A stretch of 45,954 nt of DNA from a bacterium (lineage in GTDB: Bacteria > Planctomycetota > UBA1135 > GCA-002686595), in NCBI GenBank assembly GCA_024226735.1, contig JAAELL010000540.1, forward strand, positions 1 through 45,954, in the 5' to 3' direction. Below are positions 15,929-25,079 of the stretch, piece by piece. The position numbers and the translations under genes were made by a program. Position 1 is the first letter of the stretch. Each line of letters starts with the position of its first letter. The notes below the pieces were generated by a model. That model was not told the origin of the DNA. It made no database searches and saw only the letters and a list, made by a program, of their open reading frames with translations.

Positions 15929-17295
15929 GCCTTGGCGACCGCGATGCTCTTGGGGGTGGTGAACTGGCGGTGCCCCTCGACGCCACCGAGGAATCCGAAG
16001 CCGGACTGACGCGCGCCGACCCAGGGCGTACCGGACGCCCCCGTGAGGTAGCGGTTCACACCGACTTGACCGGCGCGGATGCGGCGGGCGACCCGGCGCC
16101 CGAGCTCCGCGTCGCCCGTCCAGACGTTGGCGCCGAGGCCGTAGGGCGTATCGTTGGCGAGCCGCACACCTTCCTCCTCCGAACCGGAGAAGGTCGTCAG
16201 GCTGACGACGGGGCCGAACGTCTCTTCGTACGAGATGCGCTGACTCGCCTCGACGTCGGCCAAGACCGTCGCCGGATAGAAGTAGCCGGGACGTCCGTCG
16301 GGCTCGCCCCCGAGCAACAGCCGCGCCCCGTCGCGCACGGCCTCGTCGACCTGGGCCGCGACCTTGCCGCGCTGCTCCTCGGACACCATCGGCCCCATCT
16401 TCACGCCGTCCTGGAAGCCATTCCCGTGCTTCCACTCGCGCGCTTTGGACACGACGAGCTTCTCGAAGTCGTCGGCGACCGTGTCGGCGACGTAGACGCG
16501 CTCGACCGAGCAACACACCTGTCCCGTGTTGCGCAGGCTGTGTTGCACCGCGGACTCCGCCGCCGCGTCGAGGTCGGCGTCGGCGAACACGATCATCGGA
16601 TCCTTGCCGCCGAGCTCGAGCACCAGCCGCTTCAGGCCGCGGCTCGCGCTCTCCATGATCTTCATGCCAGTCTCGCGGCTGCCGACGAACCCGACCATGT
16701 CGACGTCCGCGGCGACGAGCCGGGCCCCCACGTCGCCCGCGCCCTGCACGGTCTCGAGCACGCCCGCGGGCAGCTCGTCCGCCAGGATCTCGGCCAGCGC
16801 CGCACCCGTCTGGGGCACGAGCTCCGAGGGCTTGAAGACGACCGTGTTGCCGGTCGCGAGCGCGGGGATCAGGATCTCGAGCGGCATCCCGAAGGGAAAG
16901 TTCCACGGCGTGATCGCCGCGACGACGCCGTGCGGGTCGCGCACGAGCACGGTGTCGGACGCGGTCCCCTCGAAGCTCTGCGGCTCGATCGCCTCCGCCA
17001 CCTCCGCCAGCATGCGCGGGATCCCGGTCGCGTACCCCTGCACCTCGCCGACGGCGCTGCGCTTCGTCTTGCCCATCTCGTAGGTGACGAGCTCACCGAG
17101 TTGCCCCTTGCGCTCCGCAAGCTTCTCCCCCGCCCTCGCCAGCCTGGCGAAGCGCTCCTCCGGCGGGGTCTCGGCCCACGCGAGCTGCGCCGCTCGGGCG
17201 CGGGCGACGGCCGCGTCGAGATCGGTGGGAGTCGTGATGGGGATCTCGGCGAGGAGCTCGCCGGTCGCGGGATCGAGGTTTCGGATGGTGGCCAT
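15925..17295 (-). CDS. NAD(P)-dependent aldehyde dehydrogenase (succinate-semialdehyde DH-like)
   Basis: 456 aa, ALDH superfamily. Motifs: T-P-W-N-F-P (oxyanion Asn), G-S-R-E-T-G (cofactor loop), L-E-L-G-G-K-D-P (general base Glu) and the nucleophile C261 in N-T-G-Q-V-C-C-S. E-E-T-F-G-P-V follows downstream. The overall style is closest to succinate-semialdehyde or short-chain semialdehyde dehydrogenases; the substrate is not certain. It is the first gene of the unit with the MBL/rhodanese and esterase genes. Its ATG is 18 nt from the inverted copy of the 27-nt repeat, which may lie in its promoter region. Confidence 0.92.
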   Translation of the reverse strand: MATIRNLDPATGELLAEIPITTPTDLDAAVARARAAQLAWAETPPEERFARLARAGEKLAERKGQLGELVTYEMGKTKRSAVGEVQGYATGIPRMLAEVAEAIEPQSFEGTASDTVLVRDPHGVVAAITPWNFPFGMPLEILIPALATGNTVVFKPSELVPQTGAALAEILADELPAGVLETVQGAGDVGARLVAADVDMVGFVGSRETGMKIMESASRGLKRLVLELGGKDPMIVFADADLDAAAESAVQHSLRNTGQVCCSVERVYVADTVADDFEKLVVSKAREWKHGNGFQDGVKMGPMVSEEQRGKVAAQVDEAVRDGARLLLGGEPDGRPGYFYPATVLADVEASQRISYEETFGPVVSLTTFSGSEEEGVRLANDTPYGLGANVWTGDAELGRRVARRIRAGQVGVNRYLTGASGTPWVGARQSGFGFLGGVEGHRQFTTPKSIAVAKA

Positions 17296-17312
17296 CCGGC
17301 CTAGTGTAGTCG

Positions 17313-17339
17313 CTAGTGGTGTGAGTCACTCTTGTGCGG
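17313..17339 (-). repeat. 27-nt repeat, copy 2 (inverted relative to copy 1)
   Basis: An exact reverse complement of 114-140. On the minus strand it follows the DUF2461 gene and precedes the aldehyde dehydrogenase start. The accompanying 7-mer GGTACGG is at 17358-17352. Identity over 27 nt in a 46-kb window is far beyond chance, so this is an interspersed element or a shared site. Confidence 0.8.
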
Positions 17340-17367
17340 TGCAGCGAGACACCGTACCAGCGGATTC

Positions 17368-18060
17368 TCACCACTCCAGGTCGAGCGCGTCGCAGAGGAA
17401 CGCCATCAGTGGCTTGGCGGCGCGCGACAGCTTCACGTACTGGTTCAGGAAGTCGGGCTCGCACGCGTCGGCCGGCTTCAGCTCGACCATCGTGTAGAAG
17501 TCCTTGCGCTTGAGGTCCTCGACGAATGCGTGGTCCGGGTCGAAGCCGCGCGGCGGGCGCTTGAGCGATTCGCCCTTCAAGGGCCCCAGCTCGCGCATCG
17601 CCTTGCCTGTGAAGACCTTCTTCCAGCGTGCGGGATCGGCGACGATCGCCTCGCGGATGCGCTTCAGCGCGGGACCGTCGGGATGCCAGATCCCCGCGCC
17701 CGCCATCACTCCGTCGACGCCCAGATGCAGGTAGAACCCGGGCGCGTGCACGTCCTTGCCCGCGGCGTGTCGGAACTGTGCACCCGCGTGGGTCTTGTAC
17801 GGGCTCTTGTCCTTGGCGAACCGGGTGTCGCGGTGGATCCGAAAGAGCGATCCTCCGGACGGCCGCGGGTCCGCGACGAGGTGGGGCGCGAAACGCTCGA
17901 GGCGCACGCCGAAGTCCGCGATGAAGTGCAGGAAGGGCCCGCGCACGTGATCCTCGTAGCGTGCCTTGTTCGCCTGGAACCAGTCGCGGTCGTTGTGGCG
18001 CGCGAGCGCCTTCAAAAAGCGAAACAGCTCGGGCGTGAAGTGTCCGGTCCTGGCAGGCAT
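17368..18060 (-). CDS. DUF2461 (TIGR02453-type) family protein
   Basis: 230 aa, close to the family's usual length. It shows the typical opening F-T-P-E-L-F-R-F-L-K-A-L-x-x-x-N-x-R-D-W-F-x-x-N-K-x-x-Y, followed by I-H-R-D-T-R-F-A-K-D-K-S-P-Y-K-T-H and a Y-L-H-L block. The family occurs widely in bacteria and some fungi, and its function is unknown. It stands alone, ending 28 nt before the repeat at 17313-17339; upstream lies the divergent sigma factor gene. Confidence 0.88.
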   Translation of the reverse strand: MPARTGHFTPELFRFLKALARHNDRDWFQANKARYEDHVRGPFLHFIADFGVRLERFAPHLVADPRPSGGSLFRIHRDTRFAKDKSPYKTHAGAQFRHAAGKDVHAPGFYLHLGVDGVMAGAGIWHPDGPALKRIREAIVADPARWKKVFTGKAMRELGPLKGESLKRPPRGFDPDHAFVEDLKRKDFYTMVELKPADACEPDFLNQYVKLSRAAKPLMAFLCDALDLEW

Positions 18061-18186
18061 CGTCCATTCCTCGGGGTGGGATCGGGGGACGGAATCTAGA
18101 TCATTGCGGGCCGGGCCCGGTTTCGGAGTGAGTCAAAAAAAGGGAGACCCGGCGCGTGACCCGCCTGGACACCTCACCCTGACGGT

Positions 18187-18204
18187 ACATTGTGAACACA
18201 ATGT
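18187..18204. promoter_or_regulatory. Perfect palindrome over the sigma factor start codon
   Basis: ACATTGTGAACACAATGT: 8-bp perfect arms with a 2-nt centre. The right arm contains the ATG at 18201. The position suits an operator or an RNA hairpin that hides the start codon. No binding protein can be named from the sequence. Confidence 0.5.
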
Positions 18205-18881
18205 CCGACGGTCCCGGCTCCCCCACCCCCCTCGATCCCGACCCGGCCGAGCTGACCCTCTCGATGCAGCTCGTGCGGCGCGCCCAAGGCGGCGAGAGCG
18301 CGGCGCTCGACGAGCTCCTCGCCCGCTACGAGGACCGCGTGCGGCGCATGGCGACGATCCGCATGGGCTCGCGCGTGCGCTCGTTCATGGACTCCGCCGA
18401 CCTGGTCCAGAACACCTACATGGTCGCGGTGCGCAAGCTGGACGGGCTCGAGCTACGCAGCCACGCGAGCATCATCCAGTGGCTCTCCAAGATTCTGGAG
18501 AACCAGATCCGCGACGCCGCCCGCTACGCCGGAGCCGAGGGGCGCGACCGCGGGCGCGAGGTGCCGATCGACGGCGCCCATGACGGCATGCACTCGCACC
18601 GCCACCCCGCCGCCGCAGGCCCCTCCCCCGCCGACGCCGTGTCGGACGCCGAGCTCGCGGGGATCTACGACACTTGCGTCGGCGAGCTCGAGGGCGACTT
18701 CCGCGAGGTCGTGCTCCTGCGCGACTACGCCGGCATGTCGTGGGAGCGCATCCAAGCCGAGCTGGGCCGCCCGACCTCGCGCGCGACCCAGCAGCTCTAC
18801 CAGCGCGCTCGCATCAAGCTCGGCGTCCTGTTGAGCTCGCGCGTCGACCTCGACGGGGACGAGAAGGAACGTCCGGCGTGA
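18192..18881 (+). CDS. ECF-type RNA polymerase sigma factor
   Basis: 229 aa from GTG 18192; ATG 18201 is an equally good start, giving 226 aa. Region 2 (A-L-D-E-L-L-A-R-Y-E-D-R-V-R-R-M-A ... D-S-A-D-L-V-Q-N-T-Y-M-V-A) and region 4 (F-R-E-V-V-L-L-R-D-Y-A-G-M-S-W-E-R-I-Q-A-E-L) are clear. The linker is His/Pro-rich. The type is the planctomycete ECF group typically encoded beside Ser/Thr kinases. It overlaps the kinase gene by 4 nt (GTGA), so the pair is translationally coupled. Kinase control of this sigma factor is a likely inference, since no anti-sigma factor gene is present. Confidence 0.9.
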   Translation: MNTMSDGPGSPTPLDPDPAELTLSMQLVRRAQGGESAALDELLARYEDRVRRMATIRMGSRVRSFMDSADLVQNTYMVAVRKLDGLELRSHASIIQWLSKILENQIRDAARYAGAEGRDRGREVPIDGAHDGMHSHRHPAAAGPSPADAVSDAELAGIYDTCVGELEGDFREVVLLRDYAGMSWERIQAELGRPTSRATQQLYQRARIKLGVLLSSRVDLDGDEKERPA

Positions 18882-21800
18882 AACGCGACGCCGAAGACCT
18901 GCTCGCCGAGTGGCTCGAGCGCCTCGACGCGGAGGAGGGCGGCGACTTCGAGGACCTCCTGCGCCGGCACCCCGAACAGGCCGCCGAGCTCGAACGGCTG
19001 TACGGCTACTGGCGCAAGCTGCAGTCGATCGACCGCCGCGTGCAGCCCGAGGAACTCGAGGAGCCCGCCCCCAGCTCGGGCAAGGCCGGTCGCAAGAACC
19101 CCTTCCGCGGACCTGCGAGCCTCGGCCCCGAGGGCGCCGGGCTCACCCCGCGCATGCGCCTCGGGCAGTTCGAGTTGATCGAGGAGCTCGGGCGCGGCGG
19201 CATGGGAGTCGTCTGGCGCGCGCGCGACTTGATGCTCGGCGAAGAGGTCGCGCTCAAGTTCCTGCCGCACGTGCTCGCGGCCGACCGGCTCTCGATGCTG
19301 CGCCTGCGGCGCGAGGCCAAGGTCCTGCTCTCCCTGACGCACCTGCACATCGTCCGGCTGCGCACGGTCGCGGTGAAGCACGGCCTGACGTTCCTGGTCG
19401 AGGAGTGCCTCGACGGACCGACCCTCGACCACCTCGCCCAGGATCGCATCGAGGCGGGGGAGCGCGGACTGACTCCCGAGGAGGCCGTCTGGATCCTGAG
19501 CGAGATCGCGCCCGCCCTCGACTACGCCCACGGCGAGGGCGTGACGCACCGCGACCTGAAGCCGAGCAACCTCATGCTCGACGCCCCGCCCGGCGACGAG
19601 CTCGGCGCGGGCGGTGAGCGCGCGAAGCTGACCGACTTCGGCCTCGCGTTCGTCGCGACCTCGGCGCTGACACAGATCTCCGGCTACCGCCCGAGCGGCA
19701 CACTGCCGTTCATGGCGCCCGAGGTGTTGATCGGCCGCAAGCCGACGCCGGCGGCGGATCTCTACAGCCTCGGCGCGACGCTCTATGCGCTCGTCGCCGG
19801 GCGCCCACCGTTCACGCACGGCGACGTCGCGACCCAAGTCCTGCACCGCCGGCCCGACCCCCTCGAGTCGGGCGACGGGCAACTCGACGCGGCCGTCGCG
19901 GCGGCGATGGCGAAGAACCCCGCCGAGCGTCCCGCGACCGCCGGCGATCTGCTCGCGATCGCGACCGGCGAAGCGCACGCGCCGCGCAAGCCGCGCCGCG
20001 TCGCAGCTCTGGTCGCCGCCGTGGCGGCCCTCGCCCTTGTCACGCTCGCGATCGCCTTCTTCGTCGGCGGACCGGACGACGACGAGACGAGCTCCCGCCG
20101 CGACGAGGGGCTTGGCCTGCAGGCGGCCGCCTCCCCGCGCGACGCAGAGCCGCCCACGCCCTCCGCCGGTCCCGGGCCGCGCCTCATCCTCGAGGCGCCG
20201 TACGACGTCGCCGGCGGGACGCGCGTGTACATCGGCGAGGACGCTGGAGGTCTCGTGCTGCGCGGGCGCGTCACCGACGCGCGCGACAACCGCATCGACG
20301 TGTACGTCGATTCGCTGCACCTCATGGGCGAGCTCGACGACGACGGAGCGTTCGTGCTGCCGACCCTGCTCGTGCCCGGCCACGTCTACTCCGTCCGCGC
20401 CTTGGCCGCGGGGGTCGAGCCGCGCGCGTTCGAGGTCATGCTCGACACCGAGCCGCCGCAGCTCACGCTGCTCGAGCCCGCCGAGACCTCGCGCACGAAC
20501 GAGTCGAGCATCCGCGTGCGCGTGCGCGTCGAGGACACCCACGTCGCCTCGGTCGAGGTCGCCGGCACGGCGCTGCGCGACGCGGGCGCGGGCGTGTGGG
20601 AGACCTCCGACCTCCCGCTCGAGCCCGGCACGAACCGCCTCGAGGTCCGCGCGACCGACGGGGCTCGTCAGACGGCGCAGCTCGAGTTCCGCGTCGTGCG
20701 CCGCTCCATCGGCCCGCGCCTGGTCGAGGTGGCGCCGAAGCGCCACGCGCCCCTCGCGCTCGGCACGCGCACGTTCGTCGCCCTGACGTTCTCGGCGCCG
20801 ATCGACACGGCGACGCTGGATGGCCGGTCGATGACGGTCGATGCCGAGGGACGGACGGCGCGCATCACGGTCGTGCCGCGCGAGCTCGGACCCGCGCGCT
20901 TCAACTGGTCTGCGATCGACCGCGCGGGCACGATCAGCCATGGACAAGTCGAGTACCCGATCGAGCTGCTCGCGCGATCGGTCGAGCTCGACGGCCGCAT
21001 GTTCGAGAACCTCGCCGCGACGCAGGACCGCGACACGGCGATCGGATGGCAGCGCTGGCCGCGGCGGATCCGCGACCCGCGGACGGGCATCGTCTTCCGA
21101 CTGGTCGACCCCGGCGCCTACGAGCGCGGCAGCCGCGAGGGCCGCGGCCGCTTCGACGAGCTGCCGCGCCACGAGCGCCGCGTCGCACGACCGTTCTACC
21201 TCGCCGAGACGGAGGTGACGCGCGGCGCCTGGCGCGCGTTCGCCGAGCGCACCGAGTTCCGCACGCAGGCCGAGCGCAGGGGGACGAGCCTCACGCGCGC
21301 CCCCGGCGCGGCGAGCTGGCATGCGAGCGCGGCGGCGTGGGACGACCCGATCCCCGCGTACCCCTTCGACGCCGACGACACGCACCCGGTGACGCAGATC
21401 AGCTGGCTCGATGCGCGGGCCTACTGCGCCGAGCACGGCTACCGCTTGCCGACCGAAGCCGAGTGGGAGTACGCGTGCCGCGCCGGCGGGCCGGGCCAGT
21501 ACCCGTGGGGCGACACGATCGAGCGCGCACCGGGGAACGGAAACTTCCGCGACGCCACGCTCGCACGCGTGATGCGAGACGCCCCCGGCTTCGAGCACGA
21601 CGACGGGCACGCTTTCACCGCACCGGTCGGCACCTCGGCGCCCAATGCGTTCGGGTTGTACGACATGCTGGGCAACGTGTGGGAGTGGTGCGAGGATGCG
21701 TACGATCCGACCGCCTACGCACGCGCCGACCAGGTCCCCTTCCGACCGATCGAAGGCGCGGCTCCACGCGTCCTGCGCGGCGGCTCATGGTTGACCGATG

Positions 21801-24358
21801 CCGAGGGCGTGCGCTGCGCACGCCGCGCTTGGGACGACCCGAACAGCGCCTCGGACGTGCGCGGTTTCCGCGTCACGTTCAGCCCCGAAATGCCCCCACT
21901 CCAGGCGGCCGCGCTCCGCGCCGACACGCCGCCGACGGCCGAGACGCGCGCTCTGCACGACGAGACGGGGACCAAGCGCGTCGAGTGGATCGCCGTGCGC
22001 GACCTCGAGGGCAACGGGGCGTTCGACGGCAAGTACACGAGCTGGTACGCGGACGGCGCGGTCGCGGTCGAGGGTCGCTTCGAGAGGGAGCGACGCCGCC
22101 GGCGCTGGACGGGCTACTTCCCGAACGGCGACAAGCAGTGGACCGGGATCTTCCGCGACGACCAGCGCGAGGGTGAGTGGATCTTCTACGATCCGAACGG
22201 GACGACGCTCGCCAGCGGAGAGTACGAGCGCGGCTGGCGAACGGGCAGCTGGGGGTCCAGCGAATACTCGCACGTCGACGATGCCACCGGTCGCGGTGAG
22301 CTTCTCGCGGGCAAGCGACACGGGCCTTGGATCGAGCGCGGCCCCGAGGGCAGGGTGCGCTTCATCGGGAGCTACGTCCGCGGCAAGCGGGTCGAGGCCT
22401 GGCGCTTCTACCACGCCGACGGCACGTACGATCCCCTGATGCTCTCGGGCAGCTACGTCGCCGGACGCAAGGTCGCGGACGCGTCGCCCCCGTGGCGTCC
22501 CACGACGTCCGACTACACACCGCCCGCCGTCGCTCCGCGCGCGACACGCCAAGTCGCACGCCTGTTCGCGATCGACGGCGACCCGCTCGGCCTCACCTCG
22601 GCGGACTTCGAGGCCCCCTCGCCCAGCCGCTGGGTGGCGCAGATGCGGGAACGGCTCGACACCGGGCCTGATAGCGGCGTCATCGCGAGCCTCGTCGCTT
22701 CGCTCTTCGCGTGCGACCTGAGCGATGCGGAGCACGTAGGGCGCGCCGAGTTCGCGCTCGCGCTGCTCGAGAATCTCGCCGGCGGGCGGTCGCTGTCGTG
22801 GCGCACAGGGACGTCGAATGCGGACGTCGCCCACAACGGCATGCAGCGCCTGCGGCTGGCGGAGCTTTGGCGCCGGACAGCGGGCGAGCCGCTCTTCTGG
22901 GAGCTCGAGGTCGCCCTCCCGCCCGAGCTCCAGCGCGCTCACCCCATCCTGTCCGATCTGGCCGAGGACGAGCGCGAGGTGCATACGCGCCGCGACGATC
23001 CCGTGCTGATGAACCCTCTCGACTACCGCGCTATCCCCGCCAGAGCCGCGGTGAAGCCGCGCGGCCGACGCGTCGTCACCGGCGCGGCACAGATCGAGAA
23101 CGAGCTCGGGCTGGCGCTCGACTGGCTCGAGGCGCACCAGTTCCCCGAGGGCTATTGGGGAGCGGAGGGCTTCACCGGCATGTGCTCCGAAGCCGGCCAC
23201 TCGGTGTGCGACGGAGAGGGCAATGGGCAACACGACGTTGGCGTCACCGGCCTCGCGCTGCTCGCGCTGCACCGCGCCGGCGGCTCACTGCTCGGGGGTG
23301 AGCGCAGCCAAACGTTGCGCGCGGGCGTCGGCTGGCTGCTCTTGCAGCAGGACGACCTCGGCCGCTTCGGGGGCGCCGAGGCTCCCCCGCCCGACACGGC
23401 GGTCCCGCGCTCGAAGGCGCGCACGACGCCGCACCGCTTCCCCCCGACGACGCGCGTGTGCGAGACCTGCGGCGGAGACGGGATGCGGGTCGTCGCGGGC
23501 CACAGCCTCCTGTGCGGGCCGTGCAACGGAACGGGGTCGGTGACGACTCCGGGGGGCCAGGTTCCGCAGGTGCCCCAGACGCCCGGCACGGACGATCAGC
23601 CGGCGTCGGCGGGGACCGCAAACGCGTACGACCACGCGATCGCCACCCTCGCGCTCGCGGAGATGCTCGCGAGCACACCGACCCCGAGCCTCGAGCGGGC
23701 GGTGCGCGCGGCCGTCGGCTTCATCGAGCGCTCGCGCAACCCGTACGGCGCCTGGCGCTACTCCATGACGCCGAACGGCGACAACGACACGTCGATCAGC
23801 TGCTGGAACATGCTCGCGCTCATCGCCGCGCGCGAGGCGGGGATCACGTTCGATTCGGAGGTCTACGTCGGCTTCCTCAACTGGCTCGACGAGGTCACCG
23901 ACAGCAGCAACATGCGCGTCGGATACGACACGATGGGCAGCCCGAGTGCGCGTATCGTGGGCATCAACGATCACCATGCGGAGCACTTCGGCGAAGCCCT
24001 GACCGCGCAAGCGCTCCTGGTCCGCCTGCGGCTCGGCCGCCGCGATACGCGCCCGCGTCAATTCGTGGAGCGCCAGGCCGACCTCCTGGTCAAGGACCCG
24101 CCGCCCCACTGGGGTGCGAGCGACCTGCGCATGGACATGTACTACTGGATGTTCGGAACCGACGCACTCCGGCGCGTCGGCGGACGGCACTGGAAGGCCT
24201 GGTCGAACGCACTGCTCAAGTCGCTCGCGAACGCGCAGCGGCGCGACGGCGGCTACAAGGGATCGTGGGACCCGGTCGGACCTTGGGGGCCGATCGGGGG
24301 CAGGGTGTACTCGACGGCGATGATGGCGCTGGTGAACGAGACGCGGCTACGGGAGTAG
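18878..24358 (+). CDS. Giant transmembrane Ser/Thr kinase fused to FGE-sulfatase, MORN-like and toroid domains
   Basis: 1826 aa from GTG 18878. Order: N-terminal helical region (1-90); Ser/Thr kinase (~98-360) with G-R-G-G-M-G-V-V, K127, H-R-D-L-K-P-S-N (D226), D-F-G (D253) and A-P-E; a TM helix (~375-397); beta-sandwich or Ig-like modules (~430-720); an FGE-sulfatase/C-type-lectin fold (~730-1005) with L-P-T-E-A-E-W-E-Y-A, G-N-V-W-E-W and R-G-G-S-W; MORN-like repeats (~1040-1200, Y-x-x-G-x-x-x-G-x-W); and a C-terminal alpha/alpha toroid similar to prenyltransferase/squalene-oxidase repeats (~1405-1826). The toroid carries an inserted pair of C-x-x-C-x-G-x-G motifs (C1528, C1531, C1546, C1549) resembling the DnaJ zinc centre. 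The kinase should face the cytoplasm and the rest the periplasm. It is coupled to the sigma factor gene. Confidence 0.92.
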   Translation: MKRDAEDLLAEWLERLDAEEGGDFEDLLRRHPEQAAELERLYGYWRKLQSIDRRVQPEELEEPAPSSGKAGRKNPFRGPASLGPEGAGLTPRMRLGQFELIEELGRGGMGVVWRARDLMLGEEVALKFLPHVLAADRLSMLRLRREAKVLLSLTHLHIVRLRTVAVKHGLTFLVEECLDGPTLDHLAQDRIEAGERGLTPEEAVWILSEIAPALDYAHGEGVTHRDLKPSNLMLDAPPGDELGAGGERAKLTDFGLAFVATSALTQISGYRPSGTLPFMAPEVLIGRKPTPAADLYSLGATLYALVAGRPPFTHGDVATQVLHRRPDPLESGDGQLDAAVAAAMAKNPAERPATAGDLLAIATGEAHAPRKPRRVAALVAAVAALALVTLAIAFFVGGPDDDETSSRRDEGLGLQAAASPRDAEPPTPSAGPGPRLILEAPYDVAGGTRVYIGEDAGGLVLRGRVTDARDNRIDVYVDSLHLMGELDDDGAFVLPTLLVPGHVYSVRALAAGVEPRAFEVMLDTEPPQLTLLEPAETSRTNESSIRVRVRVEDTHVASVEVAGTALRDAGAGVWETSDLPLEPGTNRLEVRATDGARQTAQLEFRVVRRSIGPRLVEVAPKRHAPLALGTRTFVALTFSAPIDTATLDGRSMTVDAEGRTARITVVPRELGPARFNWSAIDRAGTISHGQVEYPIELLARSVELDGRMFENLAATQDRDTAIGWQRWPRRIRDPRTGIVFRLVDPGAYERGSREGRGRFDELPRHERRVARPFYLAETEVTRGAWRAFAERTEFRTQAERRGTSLTRAPGAASWHASAAAWDDPIPAYPFDADDTHPVTQISWLDARAYCAEHGYRLPTEAEWEYACRAGGPGQYPWGDTIERAPGNGNFRDATLARVMRDAPGFEHDDGHAFTAPVGTSAPNAFGLYDMLGNVWEWCEDAYDPTAYARADQVPFRPIEGAAPRVLRGGSWLTDAEGVRCARRAWDDPNSASDVRGFRVTFSPEMPPLQAAALRADTPPTAETRALHDETGTKRVEWIAVRDLEGNGAFDGKYTSWYADGAVAVEGRFERERRRRRWTGYFPNGDKQWTGIFRDDQREGEWIFYDPNGTTLASGEYERGWRTGSWGSSEYSHVDDATGRGELLAGKRHGPWIERGPEGRVRFIGSYVRGKRVEAWRFYHADGTYDPLMLSGSYVAGRKVADASPPWRPTTSDYTPPAVAPRATRQVARLFAIDGDPLGLTSADFEAPSPSRWVAQMRERLDTGPDSGVIASLVASLFACDLSDAEHVGRAEFALALLENLAGGRSLSWRTGTSNADVAHNGMQRLRLAELWRRTAGEPLFWELEVALPPELQRAHPILSDLAEDEREVHTRRDDPVLMNPLDYRAIPARAAVKPRGRRVVTGAAQIENELGLALDWLEAHQFPEGYWGAEGFTGMCSEAGHSVCDGEGNGQHDVGVTGLALLALHRAGGSLLGGERSQTLRAGVGWLLLQQDDLGRFGGAEAPPPDTAVPRSKARTTPHRFPPTTRVCETCGGDGMRVVAGHSLLCGPCNGTGSVTTPGGQVPQVPQTPGTDDQPASAGTANAYDHAIATLALAEMLASTPTPSLERAVRAAVGFIERSRNPYGAWRYSMTPNGDNDTSISCWNMLALIAAREAGITFDSEVYVGFLNWLDEVTDSSNMRVGYDTMGSPSARIVGINDHHAEHFGEALTAQALLVRLRLGRRDTRPRQFVERQADLLVKDPPPHWGASDLRMDMYYWMFGTDALRRVGGRHWKAWSNALLKSLANAQRRDGGYKGSWDPVGPWGPIGGRVYSTAMMALVNETRLRE

Positions 24359-24371
24359 TCGGCGCGTCCAC

Positions 24372-25079
24372 CTACATCATCCAGCCGCCAGCCACGTCGA
24401 GGTTCTGGCCAGTGACGTGTCCGGCCTCGTCCGAAGCGAGCCAGCACACCGCGCGCGCGATGTCCTCGACGCGCCCGGGCGCCCCCATCGGGATGCGTCC
24501 CTGCAGCTCGGGATCGAGCGTGTCGTCGGATGCGTCCTCGTGCGGGATCACCCCGGGGCTGACCATGTTGGCGCGCACGCCGAACGGCGCCTCCTCGAGC
24601 GCGAGCGAGCGCACGTAGGCGAGCAGCGCGGTCTTCGCCACGACGTACGCCGGGGCGTCCTTGCGCGCCCGCAGGCTCTCGACCCCCGAGCAGCCGAAGA
24701 AGACGTAGGCGCCCGTGGTGGAGCGCACGGCGGCGCGCGTCGCCTGCGTGAGGTAGAAGGCGCTCTCGAAGTTGCCGGCGACGAGCCTCCTGAGGTCCGC
24801 GGCGGACGTCTCCGAGAGCGGCGCCAGCAGGTAGGGTCCGACGGCGTGCACGACGATGTCGAGCTGGCCGTCGGCCTTCACAACCTCCTGCACGAGACGC
24901 TCGCCGTCCTCGGGGCCGGCGAGGTCCGCCTGGTGCACGCGGCCCGGGAACTCCCCTTCGAGCCCGCGGTCCGCGGGACTGCGGCGCACCACGTGGACGT
25001 GCGCGCCGCGCGCCTTCAGCTCCCGCGCCACGCCCCGGCCCAGGCCACGCGCCGAGCCGGTGACGAGGGCAACCCTCAA
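24372..25079 (-). CDS. Short-chain dehydrogenase/reductase (FabG-like)
   Basis: 235 aa. The Rossmann cofactor motif T-G-S-A-R-G-L-G is at the N-terminus and the catalytic Y145-x-x-x-K149 is in A-Y-V-V-A-K. The expected Ser lies in the F-F-G-C-S-G segment, and S-P-G-V-I follows. The C-terminal C-W-L-A-S-D-E-A-G-H-V-T-G-Q-N-L-D-V-A-G-G is classical. The substrate is unknown. The start is TTG 25079, overlapping the fucosidase stop (TTGA), so the two are co-expressed. Confidence 0.9.
   Translation of the reverse strand: MRVALVTGSARGLGRGVARELKARGAHVHVVRRSPADRGLEGEFPGRVHQADLAGPEDGERLVQEVVKADGQLDIVVHAVGPYLLAPLSETSAADLRRLVAGNFESAFYLTQATRAAVRSTTGAYVFFGCSGVESLRARKDAPAYVVAKTALLAYVRSLALEEAPFGVRANMVSPGVIPHEDASDDTLDPELQGRIPMGAPGRVEDIARAVCWLASDEAGHVTGQNLDVAGGWMM

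Noticed and set aside
21740..21900. FGE-fold C-terminal block of the giant kinase as a third DGR variable repeat
   Set aside because: It shares the R-G-G-S-W protein motif but not the TR nucleotide sequence; differences are spread over all bases and the flank after VR1/VR2 is absent.
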